Source of the DNA: Pirellula sp.
Lineage (GTDB): Bacteria > Planctomycetota > Planctomycetia > Pirellulales > Lacipirellulaceae
DNA: 64,000 nt
Assembly (NCBI GenBank): GCA_013822725.1
Contig: PNKX01000005.1
Location: 1 to 64,000 of the forward strand
Direction of reading: 5' to 3'
Part shown: piece after piece, positions 17,259 to 26,356 of the stretch
How the letters are laid out: every line of letters starts with the position of its first letter
Numbering within the stretch: the first letter of the stretch is position 1
Notes under the pieces: model-generated
Seen by the model: the letters and a program-made list of their open reading frames with translations, nothing else
What the model was told of the DNA's origin: nothing
Database searches by the model: none
Position numbers and translations under genes: made by a program

Positions 17259-19232
17259 ATGAAATTCACGTCTCTATTCGTTTGCGCGGCAATTGCATGT
17301 GCGTTAACAACCGGGTCAGCCGGTGCGGCCGTGCGCTATTGGGACATCGACGGCGCTAATCCCGGCCCTGGGTTTGACCCCATCGACGGCAGCTGGGACC
17401 TCGAATCATTCAACTGGAGCCCCAACGCCGCGGGCGATGCGGATACCGTGGCATGGGCGCCTGGCGATGAAGCCGTCTTCTCGGGTGGAGCGACGCCATT
17501 TGACGGGACGGTCACCCTGTACGGCGGCCTGGATCCCGCCGGAATGACTGTGGAAAACGGTCGCGTCATTCTCGCGCTCAGCGGCACGTCGGCGACGACT
17601 TCGCTGGCCATCGGCGCTAATCCGATTCGGGTTAATCAAGGCGGCGTTCTCCAGATTCCCACCTTGAGCGTGATCACGCCAACCGCGGGACACGTGCTCA
17701 CCCTCGACGGCGGGACGCTGCGAAACACAATTATCGGCGTCGGTAGCGGCATCTATTCCAGCCCGAACGGGGCTCCGACGAGAATTGAACTCACTGCCAA
17801 CGGCGGAACGCTTGATACTCCCAATGGCGGAACCGCCGATGACGACGTCAACGGCGGCTACAGCATTATGGTGTACGGCTCGGGGACCAGCGCCGCCGTC
17901 GTGGGGATGGCGCCGAGCGTTACGTCCGCCACGCTGCGGAAGACTGGCCACGGCGAATTCCGCGCCTTGAACAACTGGACGTTCACCCAGCTTGACGTCG
18001 AAGAGGGGCTCTATCGCATCAACGGCACCGGCGGCGGCGAGACTGGCTTCGGAGCTGCTACTGGGACCGTCCGCACGTTCGGCGGGGCGGTCGAGAACAC
18101 GACCAATGGTTCAGCCATCGGAACGAGCATTGGGTTGACCGGCGCCAACGCGTCCCCCGCGACGCGCAGCTTTGTTCTGGGCGGAACGGGGGACACCATG
18201 GTCGTCTTGAACGCGAGTTGGACGATCAATGGCCCCATCAGCGGCGTGGGCGGTTTGATGCTCAACGGCTGGGCCCGTAATGACGGCGGCGGAGCGACGA
18301 CAAGCATCATCGGCGGGCAGGGCAACCTACTAACGCTGGGCGGCACGAACACTTACGCCGGCCCCACCACCATCAACTTCGGCACGCTCGTGGCGACTGG
18401 CGGCAACGCTATCCCGAACGGGTCTCCGGTGGCATTTTCCACCCGTTCTGACTGGGGCGGTAATAACGGCGGCCTGACCAGCACGTTTAATACCGCCATC
18501 CTCCGCATCGACGCCAGTGAAACGATCGGGTCGTTGTCCGGCGGCAATGCGGTTCGCGGCGTCGTGAATATCAACGGCGCCGCCGTCGAACTCACCACCG
18601 GCAACGCCACGTCGTCGACCTTCGACGGCGTCATTTCCGGAACGGGCAGTCTGCGGAAGGTTGGCTCTGGGACGTTCACTATGTCGGGCGCTAATACCTA
18701 TGCGGGCGACACCCGCGTCGAAGGTGGCGTGCTCAGCACGTCGACGTTGTCGCTTGCCGACGCGGCGGACGTGTTTCTCTCAACGGGCTCGATGTTCAAT
18801 CTCAACTTCGCCGGCTCGGACGTCATTGATTCGCTGTTCATTAATGGAGTGTCCCAAGCCGTTGGGACGTGGGGTGCAATCGGCTCAGGAGCGGCTAACA
18901 CGACGTCGCTGCTGACTGGAACCGGACTTCTGCAGGTGTCGACGTCGGCAGTCCCGGCCAACAACGCCGATTTCAACGGCGACAATACCGTCGACGGCGC
19001 CGACTTCTTGATCTGGCAGCGCGGCTTCGGGCTGACCGGCCAACCAAACAAGTCCACCGGCGACGCCAATGGCGATGGCAACGTCAATGGGCTTGATCTC
19101 GATCTCTGGAAGACGAAGTTCGGCGGAGCTCCTGCAGCGGCAGCCGTAGGCGCCGTTCCCGAACCGGCGTCGATGGCGATGGCCGCCGTCGCGTTGGTCG
19201 CCGGATTCGCCGCCGCTCGCCGTCGGAGCTAG
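17259..19232 (+). CDS. Autotransporter-associated beta-strand repeat protein with dockerin-like repeat and PEP-CTERM anchor
   Basis: 657 residues from ATG 17259 (MKFTSLFVCAAIACALTTGS, a signal peptide ending SAGAA). The body is rich in Gly/Thr/Asn beta repeats, including passenger-associated PATR units (LTLGGTNTYAGPTTINFGTL and FTMSGANTYAGDTRVEGGVL). Then comes a dockerin-like calcium pair (ADFNGDNTVDGADFLIWQRG and GDANGDGNVNGLDLDLWKTK) and a PEP-CTERM tail (VPEPASMAMAAVALVAGF, RRRS). PEP-CTERM proteins are sorted to the cell surface by an exosortase. The dockerin-like pair binds Ca2+ and may dock to a cohesin-like partner. A strong terminator follows at 19279. Frame extends upstream to 17127 but without a signal. 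Confidence 0.88.
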   Translation: MKFTSLFVCAAIACALTTGSAGAAVRYWDIDGANPGPGFDPIDGSWDLESFNWSPNAAGDADTVAWAPGDEAVFSGGATPFDGTVTLYGGLDPAGMTVENGRVILALSGTSATTSLAIGANPIRVNQGGVLQIPTLSVITPTAGHVLTLDGGTLRNTIIGVGSGIYSSPNGAPTRIELTANGGTLDTPNGGTADDDVNGGYSIMVYGSGTSAAVVGMAPSVTSATLRKTGHGEFRALNNWTFTQLDVEEGLYRINGTGGGETGFGAATGTVRTFGGAVENTTNGSAIGTSIGLTGANASPATRSFVLGGTGDTMVVLNASWTINGPISGVGGLMLNGWARNDGGGATTSIIGGQGNLLTLGGTNTYAGPTTINFGTLVATGGNAIPNGSPVAFSTRSDWGGNNGGLTSTFNTAILRIDASETIGSLSGGNAVRGVVNINGAAVELTTGNATSSTFDGVISGTGSLRKVGSGTFTMSGANTYAGDTRVEGGVLSTSTLSLADAADVFLSTGSMFNLNFAGSDVIDSLFINGVSQAVGTWGAIGSGAANTTSLLTGTGLLQVSTSAVPANNADFNGDNTVDGADFLIWQRGFGLTGQPNKSTGDANGDGNVNGLDLDLWKTKFGGAPAAAAVGAVPEPASMAMAAVALVAGFAAARRRS

Positions 19233-19278
19233 GCTCGGCTGTTGATTGCCGCTAAGCGGTCATCGCAACGACAATTCA

Positions 19279-19321
19279 CGGAGCCGAAGCTTGCAACCGC
19301 AAGTTTCGGCTCCGTTTTTTT
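19279..19321 (+). terminator. Rho-independent terminator after the PEP-CTERM gene
   Basis: Stem CGGAGCCGAAGCTTGC (19279-19294), loop AACC, stem GCAAGTTTCGGCTCCG (19299-19314), one G-T wobble, followed by seven T. It lies 47 bp after the stop codon at 19232. Confidence 0.92.
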
Positions 19322-19668
19322 ACGAGCGAAGATCGCTGCCTCTCAACATTGGCCGTTCCAGCGATGCGCTGGATGGTCTAAGGGCGGAATCGCGATTGTA
19401 TCGGAGCGAGTCAACCGCGATGGGCAATCTTGCGCCGCGCGGCGCATCACGCTGCAGCGTTGCTTCGCGATGTTGCTCCGCATTCCGACTGGGAGGAGAC
19501 GTTAGCCGTTGTATGCGCTAAACCGTGTAATAACTGCGCATATTTTTTATTGTTCGTTTCGGACGGTTGCCTAAGATTGAACATAGAGTGTCAGCGATTT
19601 CGCGTCATTCATCCGATTTGTCGCCTTTCTTTGTTCGCTGGCCAATCCGCTTCTGAGGAATCGCGATC
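19322..19668. other. Intergenic leader of the first DUF1559 gene
   Basis: 347 bp with no gene. The AT-rich segment around 19530-19600 (CGCATATTTTTTATTGTTCG) probably contains the promoter. Two overlapping plus-strand frames of about 90 codons (19242-19521) start inside or before the terminator and lack any family features, so they are not called. Confidence 0.45.
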
Positions 19669-20730
19669 ATGCCTCGTTGCCGTCCCCATGCCGCTCGCAG
19701 CGCATTCACGTTAGTGGAGTTGTTGGTTGTCATCGCCATTATTGGCGTCTTGGTCGCGCTGCTATTGCCAGCCGTCCAGGCTGCACGAGAGGCGGCGCGG
19801 CGGAGCCAGTGCGTCAATCAGGAAAAGCAGATTGCGCTGGCCTGCTTGAACTACGAATCAGCTCAAGGAGCCCTGCCTCCCGGAAGCATGAATACGTACG
19901 TCCAGCAGGGGAGCGGTTTGGGTTGGGCCGTCCTGATCCTGCCGTATGTCGAACAGTCCGGCGTCAGTCAGGATGCTATTGATAAATACAAGAAATCGCC
20001 CGACGCCTACGGCAGCGCGCTAGACGGCCTCAACAAGCTGATGCTGCCGTCGTATCTCTGTCCCAGCGATCCCGACCTGCGCTCCCAGGCGGAAAAATAC
20101 GGCAATGCCGATCGCAAAGGCATGAGCTACGCTGGCGTGAGCGGCTCCTACCAGGCGCGCACCGGCCAGTGCCCGTCAACGCGTACCGGCGCTCACTACT
20201 GCGTTTGGGCCGCCAGCGGAAACAACAACGACCTCCTCGGCCCGAATAACTACGACGGCCTCCTCATCCAGGACTGGGCCGTCCCCTTCAAGCAGATTAC
20301 CGACGGCGCCAGCAACACGTTCTTACTTGGCGAGCGGGCCTACCAAATCCGGACCTGGATGATCGGAGCCTACTGGAACGGCACGCCTACTGCGGAGTGG
20401 TCTCAAGCGAAGAAGACTCCCCCTAAAGGGCCTCAAGCCTCCACCGCCTTCTTCGGCTGTAAGAATATCAACGAGAAAGGCCTGGTAAACCATGATCCGT
20501 TCACCGGCCAGTACATCGGCCATGACAACTCCCTCGGCGATCGGCCCGCCGTGCCCTCGTCCACGCCGCGCACGCTGTCGGTCAACAACCTCCCGTTCGG
20601 CAGCTACCATACGGGCGGCGCGAATTTCGCCTTGGGCGACGGTAGCGTCCGGTTCATCAATGAAGGCATCGACGTCAATACTTACTTAGCCTATGGATCG
20701 CGAAACGGCGATGAAATCATCCCCCAATGA
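19669..20730 (+). CDS. DUF1559 family pseudopilin-like protein
   Basis: 353 residues. The N-terminus is a type IV pilin-like methylation segment ([20 protein letters not shown] followed by [17 protein letters not shown]), cleaved before the Phe-Thr by a prepilin peptidase. The DUF1559 domain follows, with the planctomycete C-terminal H-X9-DG box (YHTGGANFALGDGSVRFINE). These proteins exist in large numbers in Planctomycetes and are thought to form or decorate surface or periplasmic pseudopili; the role is not established. The stop overlaps the next gene, so the two are a probable operon. Confidence 0.93.
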   Translation: MPRCRPHAARSAFTLVELLVVIAIIGVLVALLLPAVQAAREAARRSQCVNQEKQIALACLNYESAQGALPPGSMNTYVQQGSGLGWAVLILPYVEQSGVSQDAIDKYKKSPDAYGSALDGLNKLMLPSYLCPSDPDLRSQAEKYGNADRKGMSYAGVSGSYQARTGQCPSTRTGAHYCVWAASGNNNDLLGPNNYDGLLIQDWAVPFKQITDGASNTFLLGERAYQIRTWMIGAYWNGTPTAEWSQAKKTPPKGPQASTAFFGCKNINEKGLVNHDPFTGQYIGHDNSLGDRPAVPSSTPRTLSVNNLPFGSYHTGGANFALGDGSVRFINEGIDVNTYLAYGSRNGDEIIPQ

Positions 20731-21157
20731 CGGCAGTTCGCGTCGTTTCCGGAAAGCGCCGTCGAAGTCTCCGGCCGGGGGGCTGGCGTGGACATGCTTG
20801 ATCCTCGCCCTGGCGATCGGTTGCGGCGGGGAGTCTAACGTCGCCTCGCTTTCAGGGCGGGTCCTCTACGAAGGAGCGCCGCTTTCTAACGCCTCGCTGA
20901 TGTTCTACCCAGTTGAAGGGCGGCCGATGATCGCGCCGCTGTCCGATGGCGATTATTCGGTTGAACTGGCTCCCGGCGAGTACCGCGTGACTGTCAACCT
21001 CGGCGCGGAGTTGCCGCCTGGATGGAAGGAGGGCGATCCTGTCCCGCCGACGACCCGCAAGCTCCCCAACCAGTTTACTTCTCGGCTGGACACGCCGCTG
21101 ACGGCAACCGTCAGTGCGGGAGGTGAAGGTCAGACGGTCGATTTCAACGTGCCCTAG
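20711..21157 (+). CDS. Small lipoprotein with carboxypeptidase-regulatory (transthyretin-like) domain
   Basis: 148 residues from ATG 20711, overlapping the DUF1559 stop by 20 bp; ATG 20693 is an alternative that adds six residues. The basic N-region (RRFRKAPSKSPAG) precedes a hydrophobic stretch ending in the lipobox AIGC. The mature domain is a small beta-sandwich of the transthyretin/CarboxypepD-reg kind: SLSGRVLYEGAPLSNASLMF, then DGDYSVELAPGEYRVTVNL, ending GQTVDFNVP. This kind of lipoprotein is a frequent partner of DUF1559 genes in planctomycetes, and the overlap supports a joint role at the membrane. Confidence 0.8.
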   Translation: MKSSPNDGSSRRFRKAPSKSPAGGLAWTCLILALAIGCGGESNVASLSGRVLYEGAPLSNASLMFYPVEGRPMIAPLSDGDYSVELAPGEYRVTVNLGAELPPGWKEGDPVPPTTRKLPNQFTSRLDTPLTATVSAGGEGQTVDFNVP

Positions 21158-21590
21158 CCGCCCCGGGCAAAGGTTAGGCGGCGATCTCCCGGACCCTCGA
21201 CCCTCGTTTGCGATCGCCGTTTCGTGATCGCTCGCCGCCTAAGACGCTTCTGGTTCTAAGAAGTCTTGAGTCCTGAACGCTGCGATGGCTGGCCAGTTAC
21301 TGTGCAGCTCAAATTCAGGCTCCCTGAAACTACTTGGTTCGTCTGGTTGGAGCTGCGCTTCCTCGCGGCGCTGCAGCTTCATCGTCTCACAAAGCGACGC
21401 AAACCCTCATTGCTGATGCGTTCTCTATCCCTGCGCATTTGCGCGAAAGACCTGCGCGTAAATTCTTGAGACGGCGGTAGTCCCTAAATAGACTGCAAGT
21501 GGCGGAGACCGTTGAGAGGCATCTTCGTACTTACTCGTCCTATGTCGGTTATTGCATCGCTGAGCCACGCATCAGCAGGAGGGAAGTCTA
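21158..21590. other. Intergenic stretch before the second PEP-CTERM gene
   Basis: 433 bp. A 67-codon frame at 21266-21469 has no family features. No terminator with a T-run is evident. A good ribosome site (CAGGAGGGAAG) lies just before the ATG at 21591. Confidence 0.5.
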
Positions 21591-22424
21591 ATGAGAGTTA
21601 CCGAGTTCGTGAGATTCTTCGCGCTCGCCGCGTTGGCGACGGCGTCGCTGAGTTGCGGCCGAGCCTCGGCCGCAATAATCTTTTCCGATGATTTTGAGTC
21701 GGGCAGCATGGCCAACTGGACCCAAACGACTGCTACAGCGGGAACCAGCTTGGTCATTAGCAATGCCCAAAACATCGTCCCGGCCGGTGGGTCGAACTCC
21801 GCCTCAATGGATAACTCGGCTGATCGCATGCACCGCAACATCATCGCGGACAACGCCGGCAGCGAAGTTACCGGCTACAGCCGCTTCGTTTCGTGGATCT
21901 ACGACGACGGGCAAACCGGTTCCGGCGGCGCCAATCGCGTTTGGAACGAAGTGCGTGGCTATTCGGGAGGAACCGGATTGCCGAACGGCGGCATCGCCGC
22001 CAGCGGGGCGCTGTCGCAGCTGTTTGCCATTGGCAAGCACAACAGCGTCACCGCTCCGGGCGAAGTTCACACGAACACGAAGTACCAGGCGAGATCGCTG
22101 TCGGGGAGCTTGGTAGGCTTCTTCAATTTGAACGGGCCTGGCTCGCCGAATCGTTCCATCGGTTGGCACAAGTTCACCGTCGAACGGTTGGCCGACAATA
22201 CGACGATTAACTTTTTTGTTGACGACCTCCTAAGCCGCACGGTCACCGGAACGACCGCCCAATCCTGGGACACGATCGTGATAGGTCCCGGAACGGGCAC
22301 TCAGGCAGGCACCACCTGGATCGATGGCGTTCAGGTTGAGATCGTTCCCGAGCCCGCGACGCTGGCCCTCGCCGGCATCGGGCTGATCGGCGTCTGCAGC
22401 GTCGCCCGTCGCAAGAACGCCTAG
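21591..22424 (+). CDS. PEP-CTERM sorted secreted protein (LamG-like beta-sandwich)
   Basis: 277 residues preceded by a strong ribosome site (GGAGGG, nine bases before ATG). A signal peptide (FFALAALATASLSC...ASAA) leads into a beta-rich body (IIFSDDFESGSMANWTQT, then TINFFVDDLLSRTVTGTTAQ and WIDGVQVEIVPEP) reminiscent of secreted concanavalin-like sandwiches. It ends with VPEPATLALAGIGLIGVCSV and RRKNA, the PEP-CTERM anchor. No catalytic signature is recognised. A terminator follows at 22474. It is probably a surface or extracellular matrix protein. Confidence 0.88.
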   Translation: MRVTEFVRFFALAALATASLSCGRASAAIIFSDDFESGSMANWTQTTATAGTSLVISNAQNIVPAGGSNSASMDNSADRMHRNIIADNAGSEVTGYSRFVSWIYDDGQTGSGGANRVWNEVRGYSGGTGLPNGGIAASGALSQLFAIGKHNSVTAPGEVHTNTKYQARSLSGSLVGFFNLNGPGSPNRSIGWHKFTVERLADNTTINFFVDDLLSRTVTGTTAQSWDTIVIGPGTGTQAGTTWIDGVQVEIVPEPATLALAGIGLIGVCSVARRKNA

Positions 22425-22473
22425 TTCAGCGACTGACGAACGACGTTTGTTCGCATAATTTGAAACCTCACGC

Positions 22474-22508
22474 CAGCCGCTCGGGCTCCAAACTCGAGCG
22501 GCTGTTTT
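22474..22508 (+). terminator. Rho-independent terminator after the PEP-CTERM gene at 21591
   Basis: CAGCCGCTCG (22474-22483) pairs with CGAGCGGCTG (22495-22504), loop of 11 nt, followed by TTTT. It separates the secreted-protein genes from the murein-related run. Confidence 0.85.
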
Positions 22509-22715
22509 CATTGCCGTGACATGTGCGTCTTGTCGTCTCGCCTCCGGCAGACCGATCCTCCCTGCCGCCGTATGAGTTTTTGTTTTGGAAGCGTTCGCAA
22601 AAACGCGACTAACATGCGCAGACATTGCGTCGCTGACCGTCGGGAGTCGAACGTGTATGATGGCAGTTCTGCAATTCGTGCAGCGGTTGCCGAGGATGAC
22701 GGAATAAATAGGGAG

Positions 22716-24479
22716 ATGATGGTCGTGATTGATCGAAGAGCAACTTGGTTGGCTGGAGCGTTGGTCGCGATGGCGGCGGCGTGCATCGGCGCCTTGCCGA
22801 CGTCCGCTCAAGAAGTTCCCACGCCCCAACGTGAGTTCCGTGCGGCGTGGATCGCCACCGTCGCCAACATCGACTGGCCCTCGAAGAAGGGACTCTCGAC
22901 CGAACAGCAGAAGGCGGAGCTGATCGCGCTCCTCGACAAGTCGGTCGCGCTCAATCTCAACGCGGTGGTCCTCCAGATCCGCCCCTCGGCCGACGCTCTC
23001 TACGCGTCGCGCATCGAACCCTGGTCGGAATACCTCACCGGCACGATGGGCGTCCCGCCGAAGCCGTTCTATGACCCGCTGAAGTTCGCCGTCGACGAAG
23101 CTCACCAGCGGGGGCTGCAACTCCATGTCTGGCTCAACCCTTACCGCGTGCGACACAACGACGCGAAGACGCCTCCCGCCCCGGCCCATGTCAGCAGTTC
23201 GTTCCCAGAAATCGTTCGCGAGTACGGCAACTTTCTCTGGTTCGACCCGGGCGAGCCGGAGTCGCTGCAGCGGTTCATCGACGTGGTCACCGACGTCGTC
23301 CAGCGCTACGACATCGACGGCGTCCATATCGACGATTACTTCTACCCGTACCCGATCAACGACAAGGACGGCAAGCCGGTGCCGTTCCCCGACGACGAGA
23401 GCTACGCCCGCGCGATGGCGGCGCTGGAGGCCGCAGACGAAGCCGGCGGGCATGGCGAAGCCGCCGGCCATGGCGAGGAAGCGGCCCACGGCGAAGAGGC
23501 CGAGCACGCCGAAGAGCCTGCGCATGCGGAAGAAGCCCCGGCCCACGAGGAAGAGGCTGCGCACGGCGAAGATGCGGAGCATGCTGCAGCCGAGGAGCAT
23601 GGCGAGGAAGCGGCGCACGGCGAGGAGGACGCCCATGGCAAGCCGGCTGCGAAGCCGAAGATGTCGAAGAACGATTGGCGTCGCCAGAACTGCGATCGGC
23701 TCGTCGAAGAGATGTACAAAGCGGTGAAGAAGGAGAAGCCGTGGGTGCTCGTCGGCATCAGTCCCTTCGGCATCTGGCGGCCGGGACATCCGGAAGGGAT
23801 TCAGGGTCTCGACCAGTACGACACGCTCTACGCCGATGCGAAGAAGTGGCTCAATGAAGGTTGGGTCGACTATTTCACCCCGCAACTCTACTGGCAGATC
23901 GAAGGCCCGCAGAGCTACCCGAAGCTTCTCGCGTGGTGGAGTCAGGAGAACACGAAGCAGCGCCACCTGTGGCCCGGCAACGGCGCTCACAGCGTCCGCA
24001 AGTCGGCCGACGTGCCAGCGGCTCGCAATGCCTGGCCGGCGGAGGAGGTGATCAAGCAAATTGAGCTGACGCGCGAGATCGTGAAGAACGGTCCCGGCAA
24101 CGTCTTCTTCAGCATCAAGTGCATCTTTGACAACCGCGACGGGCTGACCGACAAGCTGAAGGCGGGCGTCTATAAGGAACCCGCCTTAGTTCCTGCATCA
24201 CCCTGGCTCGGGGAGGAGACGCCCGCCAAGCCGGAAGTTTCCGCGCAGCAGAACAGCCAAGGCGTGGCGCTGAACCTGAAAACGGCCGACGGTAAGCCGC
24301 CCTGGCTCTGGGTCGTCCGCTCGCGCAGCGGCGATCAATGGAACACCGAGATTGTGCCAGGTCGTGAACAGCAGAAGCTGCTGAAGCTGGCAGGCGGCGC
24401 CACTCTCGACGAGGTCGCCGTCTCCGCGGTGACTCGCCTGGGCCGCGAAGGCGAAGTCGTGAAAGTGAAGGTGGAATAG
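22716..24479 (+). CDS. GHL10-family glycoside hydrolase (DigH-like) with Ala/Glu/His insertion
   Basis: 587 residues from ATG 22716 (site AGGGAG just upstream; ATG 22719 also possible). A signal peptide ends near TSAQE. The GHL10/DUF187 TIM-barrel follows: REFRAAWIATVANIDWPSKK, LNAVVLQIRPSADALYAS, QLHVWLNPYRVRH, then YDIDGVHIDDYFYPYP with the acidic pair expected at the active site, and the second half VLVGISPFGIWRPGHPEG and DYFTPQLYWQ. The best studied relative, E. coli DigH (YddW), cleaves peptide-free glycan strands of peptidoglycan at the septum. Residues about 245-309 are a tract of HGEEAA/HAEE units inserted in a loop of the barrel. The next gene, an AmpG-like permease, starts five bases after the stop, which points to one transcript. 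Confidence 0.9.
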   Translation: MMVVIDRRATWLAGALVAMAAACIGALPTSAQEVPTPQREFRAAWIATVANIDWPSKKGLSTEQQKAELIALLDKSVALNLNAVVLQIRPSADALYASRIEPWSEYLTGTMGVPPKPFYDPLKFAVDEAHQRGLQLHVWLNPYRVRHNDAKTPPAPAHVSSSFPEIVREYGNFLWFDPGEPESLQRFIDVVTDVVQRYDIDGVHIDDYFYPYPINDKDGKPVPFPDDESYARAMAALEAADEAGGHGEAAGHGEEAAHGEEAEHAEEPAHAEEAPAHEEEAAHGEDAEHAAAEEHGEEAAHGEEDAHGKPAAKPKMSKNDWRRQNCDRLVEEMYKAVKKEKPWVLVGISPFGIWRPGHPEGIQGLDQYDTLYADAKKWLNEGWVDYFTPQLYWQIEGPQSYPKLLAWWSQENTKQRHLWPGNGAHSVRKSADVPAARNAWPAEEVIKQIELTREIVKNGPGNVFFSIKCIFDNRDGLTDKLKAGVYKEPALVPASPWLGEETPAKPEVSAQQNSQGVALNLKTADGKPPWLWVVRSRSGDQWNTEIVPGREQQKLLKLAGGATLDEVAVSAVTRLGREGEVVKVKVE

Positions 24480-24484
24480 CACTC

Positions 24485-26356
24485 GTGGAGCCAAGCTCAC
24501 CCACCGCCGAACGATCACGGAGCCCCTGGGCGTGGGTGCCGAGCCTCTACTTCGCGCAGGGGATTCCCTACGTCGTCGTGATGACGGTTGCCGTCATCAT
24601 GTTCAAGCGGCTCGGGGTGAGCAACAGCCAGATCGCGTTCTACACGAGCGTTCTCTACCTGCCGTGGGTGATCAAACCGTTGTGGAGTCCGCTGGTGCAG
24701 CGGATCGGCACGCGGCGCGGTTGGGTGATCGTGATGCAGCTGCTCGTCGGCGCCGGGCTGGGGGCGGCGGCGCTGGCGATTCCGGCGGCCGACTTCGTGC
24801 GCTACACGCTGGCGGCGTTTGCGTTCGTCGCGGTGGCGTCGGCGACGCACGACGTCGCGGCGGACGGTTTCTATCTGCTGGCGCTGTCGAGTCACGAGCA
24901 GGCGTGGTTCGTTGGCATTCGCAGCACGGCCTACCGGCTGGCGATGATCGCCGGCCAGGGGCTGTTGGTGATGCTCGCCGGGCAGTTGGAAATCTCCACC
25001 GGCTTACCGTTGGTAAGGATCAACGTCGCGGCAACGACCGAAGCGCCGCAGCCATTAACGGCGGATCCCGCCTCCTTCGCCGCCAACGACGGCGACGGTC
25101 CACAACACGTCATCGCGAGCAGCGACCAACTGCAGCTGAGCATCGACGATCGATCGAAGGCAGACGGCGAGGCGCTGGTCGCTCAAGTCAGGAAGTGGAA
25201 CGTCGACCACGGCTATTATCCAGCGCCGGAGGAGACGAAACCGAAAGGCGACAAGGACGCGCCCGGCTGGTTGGCGCGGCTTGAAGATTGGATTCGCACG
25301 AGTTTCGGACCGCGACAGTCCGGCGACCAAGCGGCGAGCGATCAGGTCGGCGATCTGGCGATCGTCTATTTACGACTCGCCGAACCAGTCCCGGCGGGCG
25401 AAGAGCAAGTCGTCCAGTTCGGCCTCGGCGGCGGCGATCCAAGTTTCAAGGTCGTTGAAGGGGAACGCTTCGTCGTTACTGAGCAGAACTGGAGCGCGCC
25501 GTTCGCGTCGCTTGTCCAGGTCGAGTCGAAGCTCGAAGAACCTTCGACGGCGACATTCGAAGTCCGTTCAGGCAACCTCACGCTCGCCTGGTCGGCGACC
25601 TTCTTCATCCTCGCGGGCTTGTTCGGGCTCGTTTGCCTCTATCACTTCTTCGCCTTGCCTCGGCCCGCGGCCGACGGTCAGCCGACGACGGCCGCGTCGA
25701 ATCCGCTCGGCGGTTTCTTCGAACCGTTCGTCGAGTTCTTCCGCAAGCCGCGCATCCTTGCGCTGCTCGCGTTCTTGCTGCTCTATCGGCTGCCTGAGTC
25801 GCAGTTGGTCAAGCTCGCCACGCCGTTCCTGATCGACCCGCGCGAGAAGGGGGGCCTGGCCCTCACCACCGGCGAGGTCGGCTTCGTCTACGGCACCGTC
25901 GGCGTGATCATGCTCACCATCGGCGGCATCATCGGCGGGTTCGTCGCCGCGAAGCATGGACTGAAACGCTGGCTCTGGCCGATGGCGCTCATCATTCATT
26001 TGCCGAACGCGGCGTTCCTGTTCCTCGCGATGATGCAGCCCGACGATTTGTGGGTGATTACCGCCGCGGTCGGCGTCGAGCAGTTCGGTTACGGCTTCGG
26101 GTTTACCGCCTACATGCTGTATTGCATCTACATCGCCCGCGGCGAACACCAAACCGTTCACTACGCCCTCTGCACCGGCGCCATGGCCCTCGGGATGATG
26201 ATCCCCGGCATGTGGAGCGGCTGGCTGCAGCAGCTCATCGGTTATGAACATTTTTTCATCTGGGTGATGATCTGCACGATCCCGAGCTTTGCGACCGTGG
26301 CGTTCATTCCGCTTGACGGCGATTTTGGCAGGAAGACAACGGAGGAAGCGGCGTGA
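24485..26356 (+). CDS. AmpG-like MFS permease with large periplasmic insertion
   Basis: 623 residues from GTG 24485, compared with about 490 for E. coli AmpG. The N-terminal half has the AmpG/PAT-family pattern: WVPSLYFAQGIPYVVVMTVA, YLPWVIKPLWSPLVQRIGTR, ASATHDVAADGFYLLAL and GIRSTAYRLAMIAGQGL. The second half restarts at LTLAWSATFFILAGLFGLVC and runs through six or more helices (RLPESQLVKLATPFLID). AmpG imports GlcNAc-anhydroMurNAc peptides. Between them (about 171-362) is a soluble insertion of roughly 190 residues, with an acidic helical part (VAQVRKWNVDHGYY) and a beta-rich part (IVYLRLAEPVPAGEEQVVQF). It overlaps the next gene by four bases (GTGA). Confidence 0.88.
   Translation: MEPSSPTAERSRSPWAWVPSLYFAQGIPYVVVMTVAVIMFKRLGVSNSQIAFYTSVLYLPWVIKPLWSPLVQRIGTRRGWVIVMQLLVGAGLGAAALAIPAADFVRYTLAAFAFVAVASATHDVAADGFYLLALSSHEQAWFVGIRSTAYRLAMIAGQGLLVMLAGQLEISTGLPLVRINVAATTEAPQPLTADPASFAANDGDGPQHVIASSDQLQLSIDDRSKADGEALVAQVRKWNVDHGYYPAPEETKPKGDKDAPGWLARLEDWIRTSFGPRQSGDQAASDQVGDLAIVYLRLAEPVPAGEEQVVQFGLGGGDPSFKVVEGERFVVTEQNWSAPFASLVQVESKLEEPSTATFEVRSGNLTLAWSATFFILAGLFGLVCLYHFFALPRPAADGQPTTAASNPLGGFFEPFVEFFRKPRILALLAFLLLYRLPESQLVKLATPFLIDPREKGGLALTTGEVGFVYGTVGVIMLTIGGIIGGFVAAKHGLKRWLWPMALIIHLPNAAFLFLAMMQPDDLWVITAAVGVEQFGYGFGFTAYMLYCIYIARGEHQTVHYALCTGAMALGMMIPGMWSGWLQQLIGYEHFFIWVMICTIPSFATVAFIPLDGDFGRKTTEEAA

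Noticed and set aside
21804..24059. Long minus-strand frames opposite the PEP-CTERM and GHL10 genes, including a 609-codon frame
   Set aside because: They run antisense to well supported genes with signal peptides and conserved motifs; their composition (Arg/Val/Leu/Asp) is typical of reverse-frame shadows.
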